Below are positions 16,594 through 25,482 of a stretch of 53,654 bases of DNA, piece after piece. Within the stretch, counting starts at the first letter, position 1; each line of letters starts with the position of its first letter. Both the position numbers and the translations under genes were made by a program. Source of the DNA: Bacillota bacterium (GTDB lineage Bacteria > Eremiobacterota > SpSt-956 > JAKJGF01); assembly GCA_029555925.1 (NCBI GenBank), contig JAKPQU010000624.1, positions 1-53,654 on the forward strand, written 5' to 3'. The notes below the pieces were generated by a model. It saw only the letters and a list, made by a program, of their open reading frames with translations, did not search any database and had not been told where the DNA came from.

Positions 16594-16962
16594 TCAAGAT
16601 TTTTGAAGCAAAATCTTTTTCCCTGAAGGAGACACTGTTATTTCAAGTCTTTCCGTTTCTCCTCCCGGCTCTGCAACCATTTCAATCGCCCACATAAGAG
16701 AAATAAGTTTCCCGGAGAAAGACCAGGGAACTTCAGGGAGAGTGAAAGAAAAATCCCTTTTCCCTTCCATGAGAGGTTCATTAACGGGAAATACTTCTAC
16801 GGTCTTTACATCTGCAGTACCTTTTCCGGAGGTATACCAGAAAAGCCTCAATTCTATTCGTTTCGGACTTTTGTCAAAATCCCTCGAGCAGGTTCCGGCA
16901 AGCCTTTCACATGGAAGATATTCTGTTTTATTATATATTATCCTGTCTGGACTGACAAGTTT
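16594..16962 (-). CDS. Arrestin-like/Spo0M-like protein fragment without a visible start codon
   Basis: The conserved part reads KRIELRLFWYTSGKGTADV, then LPEVPWSFSGKLISLMWAIE, then ETERLEITVSPSGK; it matches the second half of a small arrestin-like beta-sandwich family that carries LRLFWYTxGKGxxDV. The frame stays open back to 16962 (KLVSPDRIIYN...), and its upstream residues (LAGTCSRDF) look like genuine family sequence, but there is no ATG, GTG or TTG before the internal TTG at 16851, which would cut the domain. It is therefore either a 5'-truncated gene or one using a rare start such as ATA or ATT. Confidence 0.5.
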   Translation of the reverse strand, partial: KLVSPDRIIYNKTEYLPCERLAGTCSRDFDKSPKRIELRLFWYTSGKGTADVKTVEVFPVNEPLMEGKRDFSFTLPEVPWSFSGKLISLMWAIEMVAEPGGETERLEITVSPSGKKILLQKS

Positions 16963-17085
16963 TTATAAATATAGAGGATATTTAACAAATTATGTGGAAA
17001 ATTAGAAAAAATAATAATCCTGTGTTACAAACAATTCTTTCGTGACGCATTACGCATCACGACATACAAAAGAGGGGGGTATTTT

Positions 17086-20000
17086 ATGCTAAAGAAAATA
17101 TTATTATGTCTCATTACAGTTCTTCTGTTATCAGGTCTCGCATCAGGCGCAAACAGAGAGAAAGTCGTATCGTGGCATGAAACCTTTGACGGAGATTTTA
17201 CTCTGGCACCGGTGGCAGGAGAAGACGGAAGATTATATTTTACCATAAGCAATAATTACTATTGTCTGTCCCATAGTACAGGGAAAATAATCTGGAAAAA
17301 AGCTCTCACATTCACCCCTTATAAAGAGATCAGAAGAAATAATTATGCCTATCTTACAGACGATTACAAACACATAGCTCTCATTTCTCTGAAAGACGGT
17401 TCCCTTATATGGGAATATGAATTTTACGATAAGGAATCTAAAAAGAACGTTTTTTATAATTTTAATATATTCACAGGTTATGATGATTACTTCTTTACCG
17501 GCATCGATAACGCAGGTGTCATATGTTACAGCAGAAATACAAAGAAAAAACTCTGGTTTGCCCCTTTTAAGAATTACAGCCTTACGGATATGGAAATAAT
17601 AGGGAAAACATGTTTTTTGCTCATTAATGACGGAAGTAAAGACGGATATAAACTTCAGGAAGCGGATTTAAATACAGGTAAACTAGAAAGGGAATATAAC
17701 CTGAGTAAAACTATAGGAAAAGGAAACCCCTGTTTCTGTTTTCATAAAGAAAACCTTGTAATGTTCATAAGTGAAAAGAATACGGGCATGAAGGTTTTTT
17801 CTCTGAAAAAATGGGATTTTTCAGAGTCTTACTCTGTAGATTTCATAAAGTTCAAATATGTGGATGACACCTTTTTCTATACTACCCCGGAGAATACACT
17901 CGCTTTCATAAAAAACGGAAAAAAATGGGAAAATAAAGATACAAATCCGAAATTCTACGGAGATTTTACAGGTTACGGCAGTACGGTTGCATATAATAAA
18001 AATATGCTCTATTACATAACAGGCATAAATAATGATGGTATATGTGCAGTTAATACAGATACAAAACAGCCTGTATGGAAAAAAGAATATAAAGGCAAAT
18101 TTTTCAAATCCGGCCTTATTATATTTGATAATATTCTCTATTGCCTCACATCAGAAGGAGAATTACTGCTTCTTGACACACAGACAGGAGAAGAAGTTTC
18201 TTCTCCCCTCAGGGCAGGCTATACGACAGACAGCAAAATTCTCTATACCACAGACAATGTAATAGTATATACCCAGGACAGCATCCTCTCCGTGGGAGAT
18301 AAGAAATTAAGCAATCATCATTTTCATGGGAAACCCGATTTTACTCTCTATACGGATCATTATTATGCAAGAGGTGCAAAAGCCTATTTCACAGGAATAA
18401 ACATTGATTATGTAGACTGGAAAGCGTACAGAGTTAAAAATTTCAAGATACAGGACGGAATATATAAATATGATAAAGCTGACATCCTGAAAAACAAACC
18501 TGATTTTGAAGGAACCTTTTATTTCCCGTGCGGAAACGTATGGAGAAATAAGACAGTAGACCTTCCGCTGAAAAAAAACGGGATTTATCTTATAAAAGCT
18601 ACCGGGAACGGTGTTTCTGACGAAAGTAAAAATGTATCGGAAGCCATAATATCTCAGACAGGTTCTGTCGTTAAATTTACTCCCAATGAAATACTTGTCT
18701 TTGTAAATAACCTGAAAGAAAATATACCTCAGAAAGATGCTTCTGTTCAGATTTATCTGAACAATAAACTCATTAAAGAAGGAATTACGGATCATAACGG
18801 TATTTATAAAACAGATTTTAAAGAACCATTAACAGGTGCAATGACTGTTTTTACAGATTATAAAGGTAATTATTCCTTTTATTCTTCAAAAAACAGTGAA
18901 GCTCAGACAAGATACCAGGCCTATGTATATACGGACAGACCGATATATCGTCCGGGACATACAGTTTATTTTAAAGGCATATTACGCAAGGACCTCGGTG
19001 AAACCTATGAAAACCTGTCCCATAAAGGAATAAAACTGGAAATATTTGATTCTACACGAAAAAGTGTTTATCAGGGTAAACCTCTTACAAATGATTTTGG
19101 CTCTTTTTCAGGAAAATTTAAGCTGCCCTCTTCCGCAGCTACAGGGAATTACAATATAGTAACAACAATAAATGACAAAGTATCCTATTATGCCAATTTC
19201 GCCGTAGAAGAATACAGAAAACCTGAATATAAAGTATCTATAACACCGGGGAAAAAATCCTATATTCAGGGGCAGGGCGATGCAAAAGTAGAACTCCAGG
19301 CAGATTATTATTTCGGAGCCCCTGTGGGAGGAGCCACTGTTAACTATAAGGTTAGAAGTTCTTATTACAGGTTTTCTTTCGATACAGCAAGTCCTGAAGA
19401 AAGCTGGTACAGCGATGACTCAGGCACTTATTATTATTCCTACCCGGATGAAGTCATTATGGAGAAAACAGCCAAAACTGACAGCAACGGCCGCCTGATA
19501 ATAAATATTCCTGTAAACAGGAAAAACTCTGACAGGGTATATACCATAGAAGCATCTGTTATTGATTTAAGCAGAAGGGAAGTAACATCTTCCGCATCAT
19601 TTCTGACTACCAGAGGTGAATATTTCCTGGGCCTATCTCTGAAAAAAGATGTTTATAATGTCGGAGAAGAAGTGACTGTTACAGTAATAGGTGAAGATAT
19701 ATTCAACCATCCTGTCAGTAAAGACGTAAAACTGGATTTCAGTTGGAGAAAATGGAACGAAGTCAATAAAACTTATGTAACAGAGTCTTTTCACAGTGAA
19801 AATATAAAACTCGATGAAAAAGGAACCGGCATCTGTATAATGAAACTTCCTTCCGAAATACCTTCCGACATGCTTGTCGTTGAAGCAAAAGGAACTGACA
19901 GCTACGGAAATGTTATTTCCGCGTCAGATACTTCTTGGATCTCCGGAAGCGGCTATGTAAGTAAATATACTGCCCTTGATATAATAACGGATAAACGTCT

Positions 20001-22806
20001 CTATTCACCGGGAGATACGGCAAAAGTGCTCATAAATGCGGCAAATCTTTCAGAACCGAAATATGCCCTTATCTGTGTGGAAAGAAATAAAATAGAAGAT
20101 TATAAGGTTATTAAACTGGATACAAAAAGTTCTTTTGTAGAAATCCCTATAAAGGAAAATTACGGTCCCAATGTCTATCTTACAGCATGTTTTATGTCGA
20201 ACGGCGATCTGGTAAAAGGTACAAAACTCATTCCCGTGCCTGCAAAAGATAAATTCATAAACCTTACAGTCACTGCCGATAAAGACAGATATCTCCCCGG
20301 AGAAGAAGCAACGTTCACGATTAAGACAACAGATGTGTCAGGTAATCCTCTGAAATCGGAAGTATCTCTGGGACTCGTAGATGAAGCAATCTATGCAATA
20401 AAACCGGACAACACCCAGGATATAAGAAAATTCTTCTACGGCAAAAAAGAAAATTATGTCATGACAGGTTTTTCCGTACCGGCGGAACTGTCTGCCGGAG
20501 GCGTTCAGAAGGTGCCTCAAAACCTTAAAGTAAGGGAAGATTTTAAAGATACAGCCTTCTGGGCTCCGTCTGTTGTCACAGATGACCGGGGAGAAGCACA
20601 TGTCAAAATCAAACTCCCCGATAACCTCACTACGTGGAGAGCCACTCTCAGAGCAGTAACAAAAGATACCCTTGTAGGAGGAACCGTATCGAAATCGATA
20701 GTAAGTAAAAAACTGCTTCTGAGGCTTGAAACTCCGAGATTTATAGCACAGAAAGACTCTCTCTATATTTCGGGAGTAATACATAATAATATAGACAAAG
20801 ATATGAAGATAAGAGTTTTCATAGAATCGGAAGGCCCAACTCTTGAGGGAGAAAACGAAAAAATAATAAATGTTCCGGCAAAAGGTTCTCTCCTTGTAGA
20901 CTGGACATTTAAAGCAGATAAACTGCCTGAAAACAGGAAAGCCATTTTCACAGCCTATGCCGTATCCGTAGACGAGCCGGACGAATATTCCGATGCAATG
21001 AAACTGTCAGTGCCTGTTCTTCCTCACGGACAGGAATATATTCAGACAGAGGGCGGAAAAATAAAGGGAAGATATGTAAAAATCCTCACTGTTCCCCCTG
21101 ACTCCATAGATGAAGGTAATGAACTTGAAATAAATCTTACTCCGTCAATTACGGGAACCATGTTTAAATCACTCGACTATCTCACAGCCTATCCCTATGG
21201 CTGTGTGGAACAGACCATGAGCTGTTTCCTCCCCGATATAGTTGTATGGAGAACCATGAAAAAACTGGGGATAAAGAACATAGAACTGGAAGAAAAACTT
21301 CCCGACATGGTCGGTAAAGGTCTGGACAAACTTTATGATTTCCAGCATTATGACGGAGGATGGGGCTGGTGGAAAGACGATCAAACCAGCCCATATCTTA
21401 CAGGACTTGTAATATACGGTTTGAGCGAAGCAAAGAAGGCCGGATTTAATGTGAACGATTATGTGATTTCACGGGGGATTGAATCCATATACGGGCTTAA
21501 CAACAGTCTTTCATATGAAATATCTTCACTGAATGCCGAAAAGGAGCGAACCCGGGAAAAGATAGAACATCTGAAAAAGAGAGGAAAAGACATTGAAGCG
21601 AACAATTTCTCTGAGAAAATAACTTCTATAGAGTCTTCAATAATTGACAGACAAAATACCAGAACATACCTTATGTTTTCTGCCGTTATGGCAGGAGACA
21701 GAAACTTCATGCAGCAGATGAACGAAATGTTTAATATAAGACATGTGTTAAATCCTTATACAAAATCATTGCTTGCCATGTCTTACCATGAAACAGGAGA
21801 CGAGAAAAAAGCAGAAACCCTTCTCTCTGAAATAATGTCAGAAGGGAAAGTCATTAAAGACACCTGCCACTGGGAAAGTAACAGTTTGAATTACGGATGG
21901 CTTGACAATAGTGTAGAAACGACTGCATGGGTGCTTAAAGCCATGATTGCCATTGACCCGGGAAACGAAAAAATAGTTGAAACAGTAAAATGGCTTATTG
22001 AAAACCGCAGCAACGGATATTACTGGACATCTACAAAAGATACCGCTTCCGTTCTCTATGCACTGTCCGATTATCTGTATAAATCGAGAGAACTGTCACC
22101 TGATTATAATGTAAAGGTTTATATGAATAATGAGAAAATATGTGAATTCAATGCAGGGAAAGATGATGTCGGGAAAAATTTTCTCATTACTACGGAAGAA
22201 AAGAAAGAAGATGAGAACAGAAAAGTCTTTAAAATTTCAAAAAATAAACTCAGGAAAGACAGCGGAAATAAAATTGAGATCATAAGACAGGGTGAAGGTG
22301 AGCTTTATTATTCCGTCTATATGTCCGCCTATGGCTATGCGGATAAACTCACTGCACAGGATTCAGGTTTTACGGTAAAGAAGGAATATGTTATGGAAAT
22401 GCCGTCTGCAAAAGAATCCTTTAAACCGGTACAGATACTTTATCCTCTTAACTGGGATGTCATATCCGGGAAACAGTTTAAAGTAAAGATTACCTTAGAC
22501 GGTAAGCCTGAATATCAGTATATTATGATAGAAGATTATATACCGGCAGGATGTGAAATAGTGGGAGAAGCAGATGACAGTAAATGGCTGAAAGGATATT
22601 ATTCAAGAAGGGAAAACAGAGACAACAGAGTCGTATTTTTCTTGAATGATCTTTATCAAACCGACGGACATACGGAAATTGTATATACCCTGAGAGCTGA
22701 AACACCGGGTATATACCATGCATTGCCTGCCCGTGCGGAAATGATGTATAATCCACATGTAAAGGGAAATTCCGATGAGAGGGTAATCGTTGTAAAGGAT
22801 AAATAA
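17086..22806 (+). CDS. Alpha-2-macroglobulin-family protein with N-terminal beta-propeller
   Basis: 1906 residues. A signal peptide (residues 1-22, LLCLITVLLLSGLASG) targets the periplasm or surface. Residues about 25-440 are a PQQ/quinoprotein-like beta-propeller (repeats such as GKIIWKK, GSLIWEY and KQPVWKKEY). The macroglobulin domains follow, with the classic YTDRPIYRPG at 615-624 and a later TDKRLYSPGDTAKV, then SLGLVDEAIYAI and the AFWAPSVVTDDRGEAHVKIK region. The thioester motif is intact: GCVEQ with Cys1373. Next is the alpha-toroid segment YDGGWGWWKDDQTSPYLTG. Bacterial A2Ms trap proteases or link covalently to targets; fusion to a propeller is unusual. A GAGGGGGG ribosome-binding site precedes the ATG. 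The next gene is a Ser/Thr kinase. Confidence 0.92.
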   Translation: MLKKILLCLITVLLLSGLASGANREKVVSWHETFDGDFTLAPVAGEDGRLYFTISNNYYCLSHSTGKIIWKKALTFTPYKEIRRNNYAYLTDDYKHIALISLKDGSLIWEYEFYDKESKKNVFYNFNIFTGYDDYFFTGIDNAGVICYSRNTKKKLWFAPFKNYSLTDMEIIGKTCFLLINDGSKDGYKLQEADLNTGKLEREYNLSKTIGKGNPCFCFHKENLVMFISEKNTGMKVFSLKKWDFSESYSVDFIKFKYVDDTFFYTTPENTLAFIKNGKKWENKDTNPKFYGDFTGYGSTVAYNKNMLYYITGINNDGICAVNTDTKQPVWKKEYKGKFFKSGLIIFDNILYCLTSEGELLLLDTQTGEEVSSPLRAGYTTDSKILYTTDNVIVYTQDSILSVGDKKLSNHHFHGKPDFTLYTDHYYARGAKAYFTGINIDYVDWKAYRVKNFKIQDGIYKYDKADILKNKPDFEGTFYFPCGNVWRNKTVDLPLKKNGIYLIKATGNGVSDESKNVSEAIISQTGSVVKFTPNEILVFVNNLKENIPQKDASVQIYLNNKLIKEGITDHNGIYKTDFKEPLTGAMTVFTDYKGNYSFYSSKNSEAQTRYQAYVYTDRPIYRPGHTVYFKGILRKDLGETYENLSHKGIKLEIFDSTRKSVYQGKPLTNDFGSFSGKFKLPSSAATGNYNIVTTINDKVSYYANFAVEEYRKPEYKVSITPGKKSYIQGQGDAKVELQADYYFGAPVGGATVNYKVRSSYYRFSFDTASPEESWYSDDSGTYYYSYPDEVIMEKTAKTDSNGRLIINIPVNRKNSDRVYTIEASVIDLSRREVTSSASFLTTRGEYFLGLSLKKDVYNVGEEVTVTVIGEDIFNHPVSKDVKLDFSWRKWNEVNKTYVTESFHSENIKLDEKGTGICIMKLPSEIPSDMLVVEAKGTDSYGNVISASDTSWISGSGYVSKYTALDIITDKRLYSPGDTAKVLINAANLSEPKYALICVERNKIEDYKVIKLDTKSSFVEIPIKENYGPNVYLTACFMSNGDLVKGTKLIPVPAKDKFINLTVTADKDRYLPGEEATFTIKTTDVSGNPLKSEVSLGLVDEAIYAIKPDNTQDIRKFFYGKKENYVMTGFSVPAELSAGGVQKVPQNLKVREDFKDTAFWAPSVVTDDRGEAHVKIKLPDNLTTWRATLRAVTKDTLVGGTVSKSIVSKKLLLRLETPRFIAQKDSLYISGVIHNNIDKDMKIRVFIESEGPTLEGENEKIINVPAKGSLLVDWTFKADKLPENRKAIFTAYAVSVDEPDEYSDAMKLSVPVLPHGQEYIQTEGGKIKGRYVKILTVPPDSIDEGNELEINLTPSITGTMFKSLDYLTAYPYGCVEQTMSCFLPDIVVWRTMKKLGIKNIELEEKLPDMVGKGLDKLYDFQHYDGGWGWWKDDQTSPYLTGLVIYGLSEAKKAGFNVNDYVISRGIESIYGLNNSLSYEISSLNAEKERTREKIEHLKKRGKDIEANNFSEKITSIESSIIDRQNTRTYLMFSAVMAGDRNFMQQMNEMFNIRHVLNPYTKSLLAMSYHETGDEKKAETLLSEIMSEGKVIKDTCHWESNSLNYGWLDNSVETTAWVLKAMIAIDPGNEKIVETVKWLIENRSNGYYWTSTKDTASVLYALSDYLYKSRELSPDYNVKVYMNNEKICEFNAGKDDVGKNFLITTEEKKEDENRKVFKISKNKLRKDSGNKIEIIRQGEGELYYSVYMSAYGYADKLTAQDSGFTVKKEYVMEMPSAKESFKPVQILYPLNWDVISGKQFKVKITLDGKPEYQYIMIEDYIPAGCEIVGEADDSKWLKGYYSRRENRDNRVVFFLNDLYQTDGHTEIVYTLRAETPGIYHALPARAEMMYNPHVKGNSDERVIVVKDK

Positions 22807-22808
22807 AA

Positions 22809-22830
22809 TCGTGACGCGTGACGCGTGGAA
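22809..22830. repeat. ACGCGT heptamer array between A2M and kinase
   Basis: ATCGTGACGCGTGACGCGTG: two and a half ACGCGTG units in the 41-base gap. Read as coding, it creates the false N-terminal extension MTRGRDLSRI of the kinase. Confidence 0.85.
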
Positions 22831-22847
22831 GAGATCTTTCACGTATT

Positions 22848-24275
22848 ATGGATGAATTAAAACCGGGGTATAAATTTAAACATGCCCCTTATAAAATTAT
22901 AGAGAAAGTGGGCCAGGGTGGCCAGTGCATTGTATACAGGGGGAAGCTCGGCAGAGAAGAATATGCCGTTAAACAGCTTATTCTTTCACCTGAATATGAT
23001 TCTTTTCAGGAACAATATATAACCATGTTCAAAAGAGAATATGAACTTCTCTCTGTTCTTGCCCATCCTCTTTTACCCAAAGCATATAACTGTTTCCGGG
23101 AAGACGGAAAATATTTTATAGTCGTAGAGTTCATATCGGGGAAAAATCTTCTGCAGATTATGGAGGAAAGAAAGAAACCACTTACTGAAGACACTGCAGT
23201 GGAACTGGCATGCCTCATAAGTGAACTTCTTGTATATCTTACTTCAAGACAGAAACCTGTAATACTGAGAGATATAAAGCCTGCAAATATAATAATTACG
23301 GAAGAAGGACACGTCAAATTTATCGATCTCACCATAGCAAGAAACTATTCTCCGGAAAAAAAAGATACCATGAAACTCGGCTCTCCGGGCTATGCACCGC
23401 CCGAACAGTACAGAGGAGAAAGTTCCGTTAAATCGGATGTATATTCTTTAGGTGTTACATTACATGAACTGCTCACACTTCAAGACCCTTCCCTTAATAT
23501 TCACAGCCTTCCTCCCGTAAAGAGTTTAAACGGTTCCATAAGTGACGAACTCTGTAATATAATACAGATGGCTACGGAATTGAAACCGGAAAAGAGATTG
23601 AGTCCCGAAGAACTGAGCAAACAATTAAAAAAGAGGTATAATCAGGATTCTGCAATAAAATTGGTATCACCGCTCACGAAATTAAGTAATGAGATTTACG
23701 GACAGAAAAGGAAAAAACTGCCTCTTCTGACACAGGCCATATCCCGTCAGACTGAAAAGAAAATAAAAATACCTTCAGAGAAGAAACACCCGGAAAAACA
23801 TCGGCAGGGGAAAAAAAATATCGTATTTTATGCAAGATATGATCCCACCGATTATATTGCACCTCTGCAATTATCACTCTTTTTTCTCTGTATAATCTGT
23901 TTTTTTCTGTTACTATCCGGTGCTAAAGGAATTATACTATGCCTTGGGCCCCTATTAACCTCGGCAGTTTTATTCTGTTTTATTACCGAAAGGGGTAACA
24001 AAAATATCGAGTATATAGCCGGAGACAGGGAATTTATGGAAATGAAGAGTTTTTCTGTCATAACCAGAATTCCATGGGATAGCATTACATCTTTTGGTTA
24101 CAGGACATCCGATAATAAATATATAGTGGAAGGTATGGTAGAAGGTAACGGGAAACATATAATATTCGGAAAGAATGTCGAAAACTGGGAAAAATTGAAA
24201 AATATTATAGAACAGAGATCATCTCTTCCATGTATGAGTATTGAATATAAAAATATTTATGCCGGGGAAATTTAA
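22848..24275 (+). CDS. Membrane Ser/Thr protein kinase
   Basis: About 475 residues from the ATG at 22848; an upstream ATG-less GTG extension at 22818 is read from repeat sequence and is rejected. Residues about 15-265 form a Hanks-type kinase: P-loop GQGGQCIVYRG, Lys in EYAVKQLIL, catalytic loop ILRDIKPANI, activation segment and YAPPEQYRG. The metal-binding DFG is altered to DLT (FIDLTIAR). Two hydrophobic helices (near QLSLFFLCIICFFLLLSG and LCLGPLLTSAVLFCFI) anchor it in the membrane, followed by a PH-like C-terminal region (DREFMEMKSFSVITRIPW). It may act on the neighbouring A2M or regulate envelope functions; that link is positional. Confidence 0.88.
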   Translation: MDELKPGYKFKHAPYKIIEKVGQGGQCIVYRGKLGREEYAVKQLILSPEYDSFQEQYITMFKREYELLSVLAHPLLPKAYNCFREDGKYFIVVEFISGKNLLQIMEERKKPLTEDTAVELACLISELLVYLTSRQKPVILRDIKPANIIITEEGHVKFIDLTIARNYSPEKKDTMKLGSPGYAPPEQYRGESSVKSDVYSLGVTLHELLTLQDPSLNIHSLPPVKSLNGSISDELCNIIQMATELKPEKRLSPEELSKQLKKRYNQDSAIKLVSPLTKLSNEIYGQKRKKLPLLTQAISRQTEKKIKIPSEKKHPEKHRQGKKNIVFYARYDPTDYIAPLQLSLFFLCIICFFLLLSGAKGIILCLGPLLTSAVLFCFITERGNKNIEYIAGDREFMEMKSFSVITRIPWDSITSFGYRTSDNKYIVEGMVEGNGKHIIFGKNVENWEKLKNIIEQRSSLPCMSIEYKNIYAGEI

Positions 24276-24311
24276 TTTTCCCGGAATGCTGACAACTTTT
24301 CCCCCGGTAGA

Positions 24312-24421
24312 TGTCTGAACTCGGATGGAACGGATAATTCGGATATTTCGGATTTTGCTTTAAACCAGGGGAAATCTTTATTCGAAAAATCCGAAAAATC
24401 CGAAAAATCCGAGTTCAGACA
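24312..24421. repeat. Long inverted repeat of the GTCTGAAC family
   Basis: The exact arms TGTCTGAACTCGGAT (24312-24326) and its complement at 24407-24421 are extended by CGGATAATTCGGATATTTCGG against AAAAATCCGAAAAATCCG. Transcribed, it would form a long stem; it lies between convergent genes (kinase and PHP gene) and may act as a bidirectional terminator. Confidence 0.75.
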
Positions 24422-24429
24422 TTAGAATA

Positions 24430-25347
24430 TTAATTTTTCCGAACAAAAATCGGCTGGCTCCATGCCATTTTGCCGTCAGGGTAACTGCAGGCTCTGACCC
24501 TTACATACATTTCGTTACCTGTGATAGTATATCGTGACTCATTTACATTGCCGTCATTTTTAAGTATCTCCCCGTTTTTACCTTTAAAGTCGAAAATACT
24601 TGAGTTGCTGCTTTTTGCTATGATAGTATCTCCTTCTACTGTAATTTCTATGTCATTTCCCGTAGATGCATAGAAATTGCCGTTTCTCAGGGACTTTAAT
24701 ATATCTTCTTTACCGGAACTGTTTGCTTTTACCATAACATATCCACTGTTGAATCCTTTACCTTTTACATTATGACAGTCATCTGTGGCAAGAGCGAAAA
24801 TTTTCCTGCCGTTGCTCAGCAGGAAATCCCATGGCTCTTCTACCGAATAGTTTATACCGCTGTTAAAAACCTCTATGAAATTAAAATTATTATAAGAATT
24901 TACTTCTTTTGAACACATGATATAACGTTTACGCCATTCAGGGTGGGCGATAAATATCATACTCTTATCGTTGAAGTGAAAATCCAGACATTCCTGAATA
25001 TCTTTCCCTTCATATCTTTTTTCCACATTGATGGCAACAAGGTGTCTTTTCAGTGTTTCTTCCACACCCGGTATAAAGGTTATGCCTTCTACCAGAGGAT
25101 CGGGAGTTATGAAGTTATGGTCAGTAATGGCAATGAAATTATATCCGGCTTCCTTATAGGCTTCTACTACCTCTTCAGGATCATTTTTCCCGTCACTGTT
25201 GTCTGTGTGACAGTGAAGCTGTCCTTTATACCAGGCAGTTCCTCCTGCATCATAGGGATTTATAATGGTAAAATTTCCTGCACGGGCAGCAGATACAAAG
25301 AGTATCAGTATGAGTGTTACAAGAGATAATTTTGTAATGTTCATCAT
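24430..25347 (-). CDS. Secreted PHP-domain phosphoesterase-like protein
   Basis: 305 residues. A signal peptide (about residues 6-22, LSLVTLILILFVSAARAG) precedes a PHP domain: the first metal cluster LHCHTDNSDG, then AITDHNFITPD, the HPEW segment and the late DDCH motif. PHP enzymes are metal-dependent phosphoesterases; extracytoplasmic versions are of unknown substrate. The C-terminal 80 residues form a small beta domain (YTITGNEMYVRVRACSYPDG). AAGGAA precedes the ATG pair. It is convergent with the kinase. Confidence 0.85.
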   Translation of the reverse strand: MMNITKLSLVTLILILFVSAARAGNFTIINPYDAGGTAWYKGQLHCHTDNSDGKNDPEEVVEAYKEAGYNFIAITDHNFITPDPLVEGITFIPGVEETLKRHLVAINVEKRYEGKDIQECLDFHFNDKSMIFIAHPEWRKRYIMCSKEVNSYNNFNFIEVFNSGINYSVEEPWDFLLSNGRKIFALATDDCHNVKGKGFNSGYVMVKANSSGKEDILKSLRNGNFYASTGNDIEITVEGDTIIAKSSNSSIFDFKGKNGEILKNDGNVNESRYTITGNEMYVRVRACSYPDGKMAWSQPIFVRKN

Positions 25348-25369
25348 ATAAAGTTCCTTTCTTTAAGTC

Positions 25370-25482
25370 GTGAGTCGTGAGTCGTGAAAAGTGAGCAGGG
25401 TTACCCTGCGTATCACGCATCACGCATTACGTAAATTACCCTTTACGCGTCACGCGTCACGTAAATCACGCATCACGTCCAT
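25370..25482. repeat. Heptamer repeat cluster downstream of the activase and upstream of the PHP gene
   Basis: A run of 7-base units (TCGTGAG, then ATCACGC, ATTACGT, CGCGTCA) fills the spacer. At its right end the activase gene takes its stop codon from the array (CGTGATGCGTGA encodes Arg-Asp-Ala-stop). Related arrays occur elsewhere in this window. Confidence 0.85.
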
